Assembly (NCBI GenBank): GCA_002493325.1
Contig: DKYL01000045.1
Coordinates: 464-38,596, forward strand
Direction: 5' to 3'
Source of the DNA: Ruminococcaceae bacterium UBA7101
GTDB taxonomy: Bacteria; Bacillota; Clostridia; Oscillospirales; Acutalibacteraceae
DNA: 38,133 bases
Shown: one piece after another, positions 1-6,927 of the stretch
Position numbering within the stretch: position 1 is the stretch's first letter
Layout: the number at the start of each line of letters is the position of its first letter
Made by a program: the position numbers and the translations under genes
The notes under the pieces: model-generated
Seen by the model: the letters and a program-made list of their open reading frames with translations, nothing else
What the model was told of the DNA's origin: nothing
Databases searched by the model: none

Positions 1-9
1 AAGGAGGTG
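1..9 (+). promoter_or_regulatory. Ribosome binding site of rpmB
   Basis: AAGGAGGTG lies 7 bases before the rpmB ATG and matches the anti-Shine-Dalgarno sequence almost fully. It fixes the start. The promoter lies outside the window. Confidence 0.9.
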
Positions 10-16
10 TTCGCAA

Positions 17-202
17 ATGGCAAAGTGTGAATATTGCGGAAAAGATGTATCATTCGGTATTAAGGTTTCTCACTCACATAGAAGATCAAACAGAACCTGG
101 AAACCAAACATTAAAAAAGTAAAGGCTATTGTTAACGGCTCTCCTAAAAGAGTTAATGTATGCACAAGATGCCTTCGTTCAGGTAAGGTTGAAAGAGCAT
201 AA
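17..202 (+). CDS. rpmB: Large ribosomal subunit protein bL28
   Basis: A 61-residue bL28, the usual length. It is a structural protein of the 50S subunit. It shows the zinc-binding (C+) form: CEYC near the N-terminus and CTRC near residue 50, around the basic middle typical of the family (SHRRSNRTWKPN). The start follows a near-perfect ribosome binding site at 1-9. It is monocistronic here, with a terminator 19 bases after the stop. In Bacillus subtilis rpmB sits next to spoVM; here spoVM is about 13 kb away and on the other strand, so the old neighbourhood has been split. Confidence 0.97.
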   Translation: MAKCEYCGKDVSFGIKVSHSHRRSNRTWKPNIKKVKAIVNGSPKRVNVCTRCLRSGKVERA

Positions 203-220
203 TATTTTCGCATAAAAACA

Positions 221-248
221 GCACCGAGTTAATCGGTGCTTATTTTTT
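221..248 (+). terminator. Rho-independent terminator of rpmB
   Basis: A 7-bp GC-rich stem (GCACCGA at 221-227, TCGGTGC at 233-239) with a 5-base loop is followed by TTATTTTTT. On the minus strand the same stem is followed by TGTTTTT, so it may also stop transcripts coming from plsY. Confidence 0.85.
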
Positions 249-260
249 ATATTAATAACA

Positions 261-283
261 GCCGGAGTTTTTGTTTCTCCGGC
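261..283 (-). terminator. Hairpin at the 3' end of plsY
   Basis: GCCGGAG (261-267) and CTCCGGC (277-283) form a 7-bp stem between the convergent rpmB and plsY. The downstream T tract on the minus strand is poor (TGTTATTAATAT). It may act together with the hairpin at 221-239. Confidence 0.4.
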
Positions 284-290
284 TTTAATA

Positions 291-950
291 CTACTTTTTT
301 CTCTTTTTATCGGTTATTTTGCTCTCCGTGTGATTAATGAGCTTTTTGATATTGCTTCTGTGTGCAGTAACAACTATCAAAGTAAAGACTGCTGCAATTA
401 TGGTTAATGCTATGCTTCTGTGAAAAGCAAACATCAGCACAGGATAAAGCACTGCCATTATGATGCTGCCCAGTGAAACATATTTTGAAACTGCAACAAC
501 TACAATAAATACCGCAAGCAAAATTAATGCTATACGCCAATCAACAACAAACACCATACCGCCTGCCGTTGCAACACCCTTTCCGCCCTTAAATTTAAAG
601 AAGCAGGGAAAGATATGACCAAGCACACAAAAAAAGCCGGCAAAGGATTTTATAAACATATTCCGGTCGAAATTGACATTAATACCAAGTTCATTAAGCG
701 TTGCAGGTGTATATTCTATTATTTTCAATGCAATAACTATTGCAGCAACAACCTTGAGCATATCACCCATTATAGTTAAAAATGCATAGCCTTTGCCGTA
801 TTTACGCAGCATATTTGTTGTGCCTGCATTGCCGCTGCCGTAATTTCTTATATCATCCTTTTTAAGCTTATTTGAAAGGATAACACCAAAATTAAGACTG
901 CCAAGCAAATATGAAAAAAGCGCAATGCCAATATAGGAAAGGTAAATCAT
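291..950 (-). CDS. plsY: Acyl-phosphate:glycerol-3-phosphate acyltransferase PlsY
   Basis: An integral membrane enzyme of 219 residues that moves an acyl group from acyl-phosphate to glycerol-3-phosphate, the first acylation step of phospholipid synthesis. The PlsY motifs are clear: YLLGSLNFGVI near the N-terminus, GSGNAGTTNMLR around residue 40, and GHIFPCFFKFKGGKGVAT around residue 110. Several hydrophobic segments and a basic tail (DKKRKK) fit the family. Its ATG shares one base with the der stop codon (TAATG), which suggests translational coupling. Two hairpins follow the gene. The der-plsY pairing is seen in other Clostridia. Confidence 0.95.
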   Translation of the reverse strand: MIYLSYIGIALFSYLLGSLNFGVILSNKLKKDDIRNYGSGNAGTTNMLRKYGKGYAFLTIMGDMLKVVAAIVIALKIIEYTPATLNELGINVNFDRNMFIKSFAGFFCVLGHIFPCFFKFKGGKGVATAGGMVFVVDWRIALILLAVFIVVVAVSKYVSLGSIIMAVLYPVLMFAFHRSIALTIIAAVFTLIVVTAHRSNIKKLINHTESKITDKKRKK

Positions 951-2278
951 TATTTTTTCTTATCTCCCCTTTCCCTTATAATAAAGCGAACAGGAGTTCC
1001 GTCAAGACCGAAAACCTCACGAATCTGATTTTCCAGATACCTCTGATAAGAGAAATGGAAAAGCTCAGCATTATTCACAAAGAATACAAAAACAGGAGGT
1101 CTTGTTGACGCCTGCGTCATATAATAGATTTTAAGTCTTTTGCCTTTATCGGTAGGCGGCTGAACTCTTGCAGTTGCTGCAGAAAGCACCTCATTAAGCC
1201 TGCCTGTCGAAATACGCATTGAATTTTGCGAATGAACAAAAGAAATCATTTCAAAAAGCTTATCAATCCTCTGACCTGTTTGAGCAGAAATAAACATAAT
1301 CGGTGCAAAGCTCATAAATGAAAAATCGTTCATAAGCTTTTTTCTGTATTCGTTCATTGTATTGCCGTCTTTTTCAACAGCATCCCACTTATTAACTGCA
1401 ATTATACAAGCCTTACCCTGTTCAAGCGCAATGCCTGCAACCTTTGAATCCTGTTCGGTAAAGCCCTCAACGGCATCAATCATAATAACACAGACATTCG
1501 CTCTTTCAACAGCCATTCTTGCTCTGATGATACTGTATTTTTCAATGGCATCATTTACCTTGCTCTTGCGTCTTAAACCGGCTGTATCAATAAAATTAAA
1601 CTTACCGTACTGATTTTCAATAAAGGTGTCTGTCGTATCACGGGTAGTTCCCGCAATATCAGAAACAATTGCACGATTTTCACCGCTGATTTTATTAACA
1701 AGTGATGATTTACCCACATTCGGCTTGCCGATAACGGCTACATTTATAATTTCATCATCTTCCTCTTCATCGGTCGACTCAGGAAAATACTTGCAGACCT
1801 CGTCAAGCATATCACCTGTTCCGTGACCATGAGCAGCAGAAACTGCAAAAGGGTCACCAAGTCCGAGGTTGTAAAATTCATAAAAATCAGGATCAGGATC
1901 ACCGATACTGTCACACTTGTTAACACACAGAACAATCGGTTTGCCACTCTTCTGAAGCATTGCCGCAACCTCATAATCACTGGCTACAACGCCGTCACGG
2001 ACATTTGTTACAAAAATGATTACGTCAGCAGTTTCAATAGCAATTTCAGCCTGCGTGCGCATCTGACTTAAAATAATGTCACTGCTGTCAGGCTCAATGC
2101 CGCCTGTATCCACAAGCAGAAATTTATGCGTGAGCCACTCACAGTCACCGTAAATTCTGTCACGGGTTACACCTGGTGTATCGTCAACGATTGAAAGCCT
2201 TGTGCCTATTAACTTGTTAAAAAGAGTCGACTTGCCCACATTAGGTCTGCCAACTACTGCAACAACGGGTTTTGCCAT
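950..2278 (-). CDS. der: Ribosome-associated GTPase Der (EngA)
   Basis: Der has two consecutive GTPase domains and a C-terminal KH-like domain and acts in 50S subunit assembly. Both P-loops are visible (GRPNVGKST near the start, GKPNVGKSS near residue 185), with DTPG and DTAG switch motifs and NKCD/NKWD base-recognition motifs. The tail (VRFIIRERGDKKK) is typical. I place the start at the ATG at 2278 (MAKPVVAVVGRPN, 442 residues). An ATG 12 bases upstream lies inside the GAGGTG that serves as the ribosome binding site, so it is unlikely. The gene is coupled to plsY by a TAATG overlap. The upstream gap to rpmF holds hairpins and a possible RNA element. Confidence 0.96.
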   Translation of the reverse strand: MAKPVVAVVGRPNVGKSTLFNKLIGTRLSIVDDTPGVTRDRIYGDCEWLTHKFLLVDTGGIEPDSSDIILSQMRTQAEIAIETADVIIFVTNVRDGVVASDYEVAAMLQKSGKPIVLCVNKCDSIGDPDPDFYEFYNLGLGDPFAVSAAHGHGTGDMLDEVCKYFPESTDEEEDDEIINVAVIGKPNVGKSSLVNKISGENRAIVSDIAGTTRDTTDTFIENQYGKFNFIDTAGLRRKSKVNDAIEKYSIIRARMAVERANVCVIMIDAVEGFTEQDSKVAGIALEQGKACIIAVNKWDAVEKDGNTMNEYRKKLMNDFSFMSFAPIMFISAQTGQRIDKLFEMISFVHSQNSMRISTGRLNEVLSAATARVQPPTDKGKRLKIYYMTQASTRPPVFVFFVNNAELFHFSYQRYLENQIREVFGLDGTPVRFIIRERGDKKK

Positions 2279-2325
2279 AATACACCTCATAATATGTATG
2301 CTAAAAGCCTTTAGCTGATATTAAT

Positions 2326-2361
2326 AAATCCCAGTGAATACACAAGTATGCACTGGGATTT
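2326..2361 (-). terminator. 11-bp hairpin between rpmF and der
   Basis: AAATCCCAGTG (2326-2336) pairs perfectly with CACTGGGATTT (2351-2361) around a 14-base loop. It is the likely end of the yceD-rpmF transcript, or an attenuator before der. The T tract is modest on both strands (ATTTATTAAT on the minus strand, ATTTTTAAT on the plus strand), so direction and function are uncertain. A smaller palindrome, GCTAAA-AGCC-TTTAGC, follows at 2300-2315. Confidence 0.5.
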
Positions 2362-2365
2362 TTAA

Positions 2366-2416
2366 TCGTGAGCCGGGCGAAAAGGAAAGTTATACTCCCA
2401 CGACATAGCTCGCCCC
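2366..2416. other. Possible structured RNA element between rpmF and der
   Basis: This GC-richer island stands out in an AT-rich gap. GGGCGA (2375-2380) can pair with TCGCCC (2410-2415) across a 29-base loop, and CGTGA/TCACG-type arms lie outside it (about 2367-2371 and 2422-2427). The loop contains GGAAAGTTATACTCCC, which can form a small inner hairpin on either strand. No open reading frame explains it. It could be a leader or cis-acting RNA for der, or a small RNA. The strand is undecided and I do not recognise the family. Confidence 0.3.
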
Positions 2417-2443
2417 AATTTCACACGAAAAGTTACAAGTAAA

Positions 2444-2629
2444 TTATGCCTCTTCTTTAGCGATAATCTCTCTGCCGCCATAATAGCCACAGTTGCCGCA
2501 AACCTTGTGAGATACAGCATAGCCACCGCAGTTAGGGCACTTTACGAGTGTAGGAGCGTCCATCTTCCAAACACTTGATCTTCTCTTATTCTTTCTTGCC
2601 TTTGATGTTTTTCTTGCTGGTACTGCCAT
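2444..2629 (-). CDS. rpmF: Large ribosomal subunit protein bL32
   Basis: A 61-residue bL32, a structural protein of the 50S subunit. The N-terminus MAVPARKTSKARKNKRRS is the family signature. It is the zinc-binding (C+) form, with CPNC near residue 33 and CGNC about 13 residues later. The start has AGGAGG ahead of it (in minus orientation). It lies 32 bases after yceD. The yceD-rpmF pair is conserved across bacteria and is almost certainly one transcript, driven by the promoter at 3203-3231. Confidence 0.97.
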   Translation of the reverse strand: MAVPARKTSKARKNKRRSSVWKMDAPTLVKCPNCGGYAVSHKVCGNCGYYGGREIIAKEEA

Positions 2630-2661
2630 TTTAATAGCCTCCTTTATAGTAATAAAAGCAT

Positions 2662-3162
2662 TTATTCATTATCAAGCAATTGCAAAAGAGCAGCCATTCT
2701 CGGGTCAACATCACTCTTACAATCACATTTTTTGACATTCAAATTCGTTCCGCATTTCGGGCAAAGCCCTTTGCATTCATCATCGCAAAGCATCTTTGAC
2801 GGAAGGCTTAATGAAATCTCCTCATTAACAAGCTCATCCAAATCAAGCAACTGATTTTCAACTACAATATAATCGTCATCATTGTCAATATTCTGCAACT
2901 CTTCAACAATAATTTTATTAAGTGCAATTGAAAAATCCTTTTTTATCTCTTCAGCACACCTGTCACAGACACCATAAAATGCAAACTTTATATCCATATC
3001 AATATAAAGCACATCAGCTTTGGAATAAAGCCTGCCTTTAACAGAAACAGGTTCCTTAACAGGATTATATGTACCATAGATAAAATCACTGAGGTCAAGC
3101 TGATAGTCAACCGAAAGGCTGTCCTGCTCACCATTCAGCAGATTGATAAGGTTAATTTTCAC
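2662..3162 (-). CDS. yceD: YceD/DUF177 family protein, 23S rRNA accumulation factor
   Basis: A 166-residue member of the YceD (DUF177) family. Its members sit before rpmF in many bacteria and are linked to 23S rRNA accumulation. The frame is open upstream, but the start is best placed at the GTG at 3162 (VKINLINLLNGE): GAGGTG lies 5 bases before it, while the earlier ATG would overlap the promoter. Features include CDRC in the middle, the acidic run DNDDDYIVVEN, and the C-terminal LCPKCGTNLNVKKCDC, which looks metal-binding. The product is cytoplasmic, with no signal or membrane segment. Confidence 0.9.
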   Translation of the reverse strand: MKINLINLLNGEQDSLSVDYQLDLSDFIYGTYNPVKEPVSVKGRLYSKADVLYIDMDIKFAFYGVCDRCAEEIKKDFSIALNKIIVEELQNIDNDDDYIVVENQLLDLDELVNEEISLSLPSKMLCDDECKGLCPKCGTNLNVKKCDCKSDVDPRMAALLQLLDNE

Positions 3163-3202
3163 GAAATCACCTCGCACAAGACACTTTTGCGTGTACCTTA
3201 GT

Positions 3203-3231
3203 ATTATATATATAAGGGTGCACTTTGTCAA
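3203..3231 (-). promoter_or_regulatory. Sigma-A-like promoter of yceD-rpmF
   Basis: Read on the minus strand, TTGACA (3226-3231) and TATAAT (3203-3208) are separated by exactly 17 bases. Both boxes match consensus fully. Transcription should start near 3196, about 35 bases before the yceD GTG. Confidence 0.85.
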
Positions 3232-3273
3232 TAGTTAATTTTAAATAAATTATTTTGAATCTGTTGCACTGTT

Positions 3274-3360
3274 TTATTCAGGAGGCTCCTTCATTCCGTT
3301 TTTATCCCCCTTATCAGGCGGGAAATTCTCGGGTCTGACGTTTCTTTCGTTATCTTTTTG
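3274..3360 (-). pseudogene. Possible remnant of a coding C-terminus
   Basis: A 28-codon open frame without any start codon at its beginning (a stop precedes it) encodes a hydrophilic tail, QKDNERNVRPENFPPDKG followed by DKNGMKEPPE and a stop. It is GC-richer than the AT-rich DNA around it, as expected for decayed coding DNA. The only internal ATG would give 6 residues. It may be the tail of a lost gene, or chance. Apart from this, the promoter at 3203-3231 and the terminator at 3443-3475, I see nothing in the gap 3163-3486. Confidence 0.25.
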
Positions 3361-3442
3361 TTATATAATATATATTAGATTAGAACTGAAAATGAATAGA
3401 GTTAAAATATATGCTAAGAAAATATAAATAAACTGTAAAGCT

Positions 3443-3475
3443 AAAAAAATAAAAGCCTTCACAATGAAGGCTTTT
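3443..3475 (-). terminator. Terminator after the YbjQ-family gene
   Basis: A perfect 10-bp stem (AAAAGCCTTC at 3451-3460, GAAGGCTTTT at 3466-3475) with a 5-base loop is followed on the minus strand by ATTTTTTTA. It closes the pgi-to-ybjQ unit. Confidence 0.9.
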
Positions 3476-3486
3476 AAAAGCAACTA

Positions 3487-3801
3487 TTAATCAATAAACT
3501 TAACGGCTGTGCCTGTTGCAACAATCTCAGCAGAGCCCTGCATAATTGCGGAGCTTGAATATCTTACATTAACGATTGCGTCTGCACCGATTGATTCAGC
3601 AGCCTGAATCATACGCTGTGTTGCAATGTCACGGGCTTCGGAAAGCATTTTGGTATATGAACCAAGCTCACCGCCGACAATTGACTTTAAGCCTGCGCCA
3701 AAATCCTTAACAAAGTTTTTTGAAGTAACTACATTACCGCAAACCATACCTAAATGGTTAAAGTTTTTGCCGTTAATCGTTTCAGTTGTTACAATAATCA
3801 T
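3487..3801 (-). CDS. YbjQ/UPF0145 family protein
   Basis: A 104-residue protein of the YbjQ (UPF0145, DUF74) family, full length. Family marks are the start MIIVTTETINGKN, the middle SEARDIATQRMIQAAESIGADAIV, and the end TGTAVKF. Members form pentameric rings of unknown function and have been called heavy-metal-binding-like by structure; no biochemical role is established. AGGAG lies about 9 bases before the ATG. It is the last gene of the unit, 22 bases after the P-loop gene, and a strong terminator follows. The product is cytoplasmic. Confidence 0.9.
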   Translation of the reverse strand: MIIVTTETINGKNFNHLGMVCGNVVTSKNFVKDFGAGLKSIVGGELGSYTKMLSEARDIATQRMIQAAESIGADAIVNVRYSSSAIMQGSAEIVATGTAVKFID

Positions 3802-3823
3802 TTGTCTGTTCTCCTAAAAACAA

Positions 3824-4240
3824 TTACATTTCTTCACAGTAATCAAATACCTCAACAGGTAAATCCTCTTTATCACAGCTGATTGTGAAATAGAAGTTAA
3901 CATCTGTTGCCTCTGAAAGCTCGGAAAGCATTTCAAAAAACTGAGATAATTTTTCATATTCTCTGCCAACGATTTTAAATGTGGCATCAACAAGAATATC
4001 AGTAACATCATAGTTACCGGCACAGATACCGGCAAGAAAGCCGTAAAAAGCCTTGTGACCATTGATTAAATATGTATCTGTTTCAAGCAGGCGAGCCTTG
4101 GATGAAACATCATATGTCAGCTTAGGTTCCTTCTCAACGCAAACAACATTGCCGTCTGAGCTTTCAACACAAGCATTAACCTGATCAATCAATTTTTTTG
4201 TTTTTCCTGTACCTTTATTACCTATGATAAGTTTAATCAT
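3824..4240 (-). CDS. Small P-loop nucleotide-binding protein of unknown role
   Basis: A 138-residue protein starting MIKLIIGNKGTGKTKKLID, a clear Walker A loop (GNKGTGKT, residues 7-14). A Walker B-like strand may be DILVDA near residue 85. It has no membrane segment and is far shorter than most P-loop ATPases, so it looks like a minimal nucleotide-binding domain. I do not recognise a named family. GGGAGG lies 9 bases before the ATG. It is 39 bases after pgi and 22 bases before the YbjQ-family gene, so it is probably co-transcribed with both. Nothing here shows whether it binds ATP or GTP. Confidence 0.8.
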   Translation of the reverse strand: MIKLIIGNKGTGKTKKLIDQVNACVESSDGNVVCVEKEPKLTYDVSSKARLLETDTYLINGHKAFYGFLAGICAGNYDVTDILVDATFKIVGREYEKLSQFFEMLSELSEATDVNFYFTISCDKEDLPVEVFDYCEEM

Positions 4241-4279
4241 ATTAGAATTCCTCCCAGGTATTTTATTTACAGTTACATA

Positions 4280-5626
4280 TTAACATATGCCAAGCCTTTT
4301 TTCAAGACTTTCTTTTTCCTTTTCATAACCCGGCTTGCCTAAAAGTGCAAACATATTCTTTTTATAGCTTTCAACACCCGGCTGATTAAAAGGATTTACA
4401 CCGAGAATATAACCTGAAACAGCACATACCTTTTCAAAGAAATAAATTAAATAACCAATCTCATTTTCAGTAATTGAATCACATTCAATTACAAGATTGC
4501 CAACGCCGCCGTCAGTATGTGCAAGCAATGTGCCCTGACGTGCTTTCTCATTCACATAGCTCATGGAACGACCTGCAAGGAAATTCAAACCGTCAATATT
4601 GCCGTCCTGCTCGGTGATTAAGAAATCATCGTGCGGATTGTTGAATTTGATAACCGTTTCAAACATCAGGCTGCTGCCGCTTTCCTGAATGTACTGACCT
4701 ACTGAATGCAAATCAGTTGAGAAAATGCAGGAAACAGGATAAAGACCCTTGCCGTTCTTACCTTCACTTTCAGCAAATAACTGCTTAAGCCATTCATTGA
4801 ACATAGCCATACAAGGCTCATAGGAAACAAAGCATTCAAGCTTTGTGCCCTTATTATAGAACGCATTTCTTACTGCCGCATATTTAAGAACAGGATTTTC
4901 CTCAACTGTTAAAGCGTTTAAGCTGTCCTGCGCATCCTTTGCACCAGCCATAAGCTTATCAATATCAATGCCTGCAACAGCGATAGGAAGAAGACCAACT
5001 GCAGTTAAAACAGAAAATCTTCCGCCAACATCATCAGGAACTACAAATGTTTCATAGCCTTCATCATCAGCAAGCTTCTTTAATGTGCCTTTTTCTTTAT
5101 CTGTAGTTGCAAAAATTCTTTTTGCTGCCTCTTCAGCAGAATACTTGTTATAAACCAAGTCACGGAAGACACGAAAAGCAATTGCAGGCTCTGTTGTAGT
5201 GCCGCTCTTGCTGATAACATTAACACAAATATCCTTGCCTTCACAGATTGAAACAAGCTCTGTAAGCATGGAAGGACTGATTGAGTTACCGATAAAATAA
5301 ATATCGGGAGTATCTTTTTTGATTACATTATAATTTGGTGACTTAAGACATTCAATAACTGCCCTTGCACCGAGATATGAGCCGCCGATACCGATTACAA
5401 TAAGAACGTCCGCATTATCCTTAATGTATTCAGCAGCATTTTTAATTCTCTCAAACTCTTCCTTATCATAATCAGTAGGAAGGGTAAGCCAGCCGAGGAA
5501 ATCATTGCCCTCGCCGGTTTTACTGTGCAGTGTATTCATAGCTTCAACTGCCTTAGGCTCAAGTGCCTTGATGTCAGCAGCAGAAACTACACCCTCTGCG
5601 TGATTGGAAATAAATTTCATAGACAT
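4280..5626 (-). CDS. pgi: Glucose-6-phosphate isomerase
   Basis: A cytoplasmic glycolytic enzyme that interconverts glucose-6-phosphate and fructose-6-phosphate. It is 448 residues, matching the short Firmicutes form. Visible motifs are GIGGSYLGARA (about residue 80), VISKSGTTTEPA (about 140) in the sugar-phosphate-binding SIS region, GGRFSVLTAVGLLP (about 200), and GVNPFNQPGVESYKKNMF near the end with the catalytic lysine. GAGGTGG precedes the ATG at 5626; a second in-frame ATG two codons later is possible. It probably has its own promoter at 5678-5706 and leads the unit that ends at 3443. Confidence 0.97.
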   Translation of the reverse strand: MSMKFISNHAEGVVSAADIKALEPKAVEAMNTLHSKTGEGNDFLGWLTLPTDYDKEEFERIKNAAEYIKDNADVLIVIGIGGSYLGARAVIECLKSPNYNVIKKDTPDIYFIGNSISPSMLTELVSICEGKDICVNVISKSGTTTEPAIAFRVFRDLVYNKYSAEEAAKRIFATTDKEKGTLKKLADDEGYETFVVPDDVGGRFSVLTAVGLLPIAVAGIDIDKLMAGAKDAQDSLNALTVEENPVLKYAAVRNAFYNKGTKLECFVSYEPCMAMFNEWLKQLFAESEGKNGKGLYPVSCIFSTDLHSVGQYIQESGSSLMFETVIKFNNPHDDFLITEQDGNIDGLNFLAGRSMSYVNEKARQGTLLAHTDGGVGNLVIECDSITENEIGYLIYFFEKVCAVSGYILGVNPFNQPGVESYKKNMFALLGKPGYEKEKESLEKRLGIC

Positions 5627-5677
5627 GGTACCACCTCAAATTTGTATAACATATTGTCAAATATTGTTTGAATAAAT

Positions 5678-5706
5678 ATATTACACCATTTTTATGAAAT
5701 ATTCAA
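5678..5706 (-). promoter_or_regulatory. Probable promoter of pgi
   Basis: On the minus strand TTGAAT (5701-5706), a 17-base spacer and TAATAT (5678-5683) sit directly after the dacF stop. The -10 box matches only in part. A nearby TTGACA at 5655-5660 has no -10 box in range. Confidence 0.5.
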
Positions 5707-5713
5707 CACATTT

Positions 5714-6841
5714 TTAAATATTCTTTAATATGTGTATAAATATGTATTTGAAAGTGATTTTTTCAATATCTTTATCGGCAGTAAGCTTTATTGTTGATAT
5801 TTCTTTGCCGTCACTGCTTACAACAATTGTACCAAGCTCATCACCTTTTTTCAGAGGTGCTTTGACCTCAGCGGAAATTTTATATTCATAATCAAATTCA
5901 GCGGATGCTTTTGGGAGCATAATTTCACCGCAGTCCCCTGCTGTCGGTTTAAGTTCTTTAACAACACCGTTTTTGACTTTAACATTTGTCAGCTTGCTTT
6001 CGTCAATTTCAAATTTCTGCACCTTATAATTCGCAAAGCCGTAATCAAGAAGATTTACAGATTTCTGAAACCTGTCATCACTTGTATCTGCACCGAGGAC
6101 TACCGATACAAGATTGAGCCCGTCACGTGAAGCAGTGGCACAAAGACAGAAGCCTGCTTTTGATGTTGTGCCTGTTTTAAGTCCTGTGATGCCGTTGTAT
6201 TTGTTGACCAGCTTATTCGTGTTGTTCAGTTCCGTTTTGCCGTTTCTCAGGCTGTCAAGCCAAACTGTAGAGTATTGCTTAACAATATCATGCTTCATTA
6301 CCTCAGATGCAATTACTGCAAGATCATAAGCACAGGAATAGTGATTTGTAATTTCATCATCAAGACCCGTACAGTTTTCAAAGTGACTGTCCTTTAAGCC
6401 CAACTCCTTCACTCTGTTGTTCATCATATCAACAAAGGCAGAATCACTGCCTGCGATATATTCGCCAAGCAGTGTGCAGGCATCATTGGCAGATGCAATA
6501 ATCACTGCCTTGAGCAAATCGTTAACACTCATCTGCTCGCCTACTTCAAGCCAAATTTGCGAGCCGCCCTTTGACACAGCATTTTCGCTGGCTGCAACCA
6601 TATCATCAAGTCCGATTTTTCCGCTGTCAATTGCTTCAAGTATAATCAGCATACTGACAATTTTGGTAACAGAGGCAGGAGATAAATGCTCATAAGCATT
6701 CTCTTCACTTATAACATCGCCTGTGTTCATACACATTAATATACTCGATTTCACTTTAACTTCCTTATCCTCTGCCATTATTTTTACAGGCATTGACACA
6801 AATATCAGCAGGGACATAAAAAATATAATACATTTTTTCAT
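5714..6841 (-). CDS. dacF: D-alanyl-D-alanine carboxypeptidase (PBP5/DacF type)
   Basis: A secreted penicillin-binding protein that removes the terminal D-Ala from peptidoglycan stem peptides. The start is best at 6841 (MKKCIIFFMSLLIF, 375 residues), with GGTGAT 6 bases ahead; an ATG four codons earlier lacks a binding site. A signal peptide spans about residues 1-23. Catalytic motifs are SVTK (about 57-60), SAND (about residue 115) and KTG (in GLKTGTTSKAGF). The PBP5-type C-terminal beta domain follows from about residue 260. A clear amphipathic membrane anchor is not obvious; the tail FKYIFIHILKNI may serve. It is divergent from mtaB. The exact paralog (dacA, dacB or dacF) cannot be settled here. 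Confidence 0.9.
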   Translation of the reverse strand: MKKCIIFFMSLLIFVSMPVKIMAEDKEVKVKSSILMCMNTGDVISEENAYEHLSPASVTKIVSMLIILEAIDSGKIGLDDMVAASENAVSKGGSQIWLEVGEQMSVNDLLKAVIIASANDACTLLGEYIAGSDSAFVDMMNNRVKELGLKDSHFENCTGLDDEITNHYSCAYDLAVIASEVMKHDIVKQYSTVWLDSLRNGKTELNNTNKLVNKYNGITGLKTGTTSKAGFCLCATASRDGLNLVSVVLGADTSDDRFQKSVNLLDYGFANYKVQKFEIDESKLTNVKVKNGVVKELKPTAGDCGEIMLPKASAEFDYEYKISAEVKAPLKKGDELGTIVVSSDGKEISTIKLTADKDIEKITFKYIFIHILKNI

Positions 6842-6859
6842 AATAATCACCATTAAATA

Positions 6860-6888
6860 CTATTACCAAAACCTTGTATTAATAACAA
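6860..6888 (-). promoter_or_regulatory. Possible promoter of dacF
   Basis: TTGTTA (6883-6888) and TAATAG (6860-6865) are 17 bases apart on the minus strand. The -10 box is weak. It overlaps the divergent mtaB promoter and the inverted repeat at 6882-6899. Confidence 0.35.
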
Positions 6889-6902
6889 AACTTTGTTATA
6901 AT
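6874..6902 (+). promoter_or_regulatory. Sigma-A-like promoter of mtaB
   Basis: TTGTAT (6874-6879), a 17-base spacer and a perfect TATAAT (6897-6902). Transcription should start near 6909, about 19 bases before the ATG. Confidence 0.75.
6882..6899. promoter_or_regulatory. Inverted repeat between dacF and mtaB, operator-like
   Basis: ATAACAAA-AC-TTTGTTAT is a perfect 8-bp inverted repeat. It covers the mtaB spacer and -10 box and the putative dacF -35 box. A diverged copy, TATTACCAAAACCTTGTATTA, lies just upstream at 6861-6881. The position suits a repressor site. No regulator gene is nearby. Confidence 0.35.
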
Positions 6903-6927
6903 CACATAAAAGATTTGGAGGATGATT

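Noticed and set aside
3401..3436. Plus-strand 11-codon frame starting MNRVKIYAKKI
   Set aside because: No ribosome binding site, very short, and placed in AT-rich DNA where such frames arise by chance.
5655..5660. Perfect TTGACA before pgi on the minus strand
   Set aside because: The position for a -10 box 17 bases on holds the pgi ribosome binding site, so the site at 5678-5706 is the better promoter.
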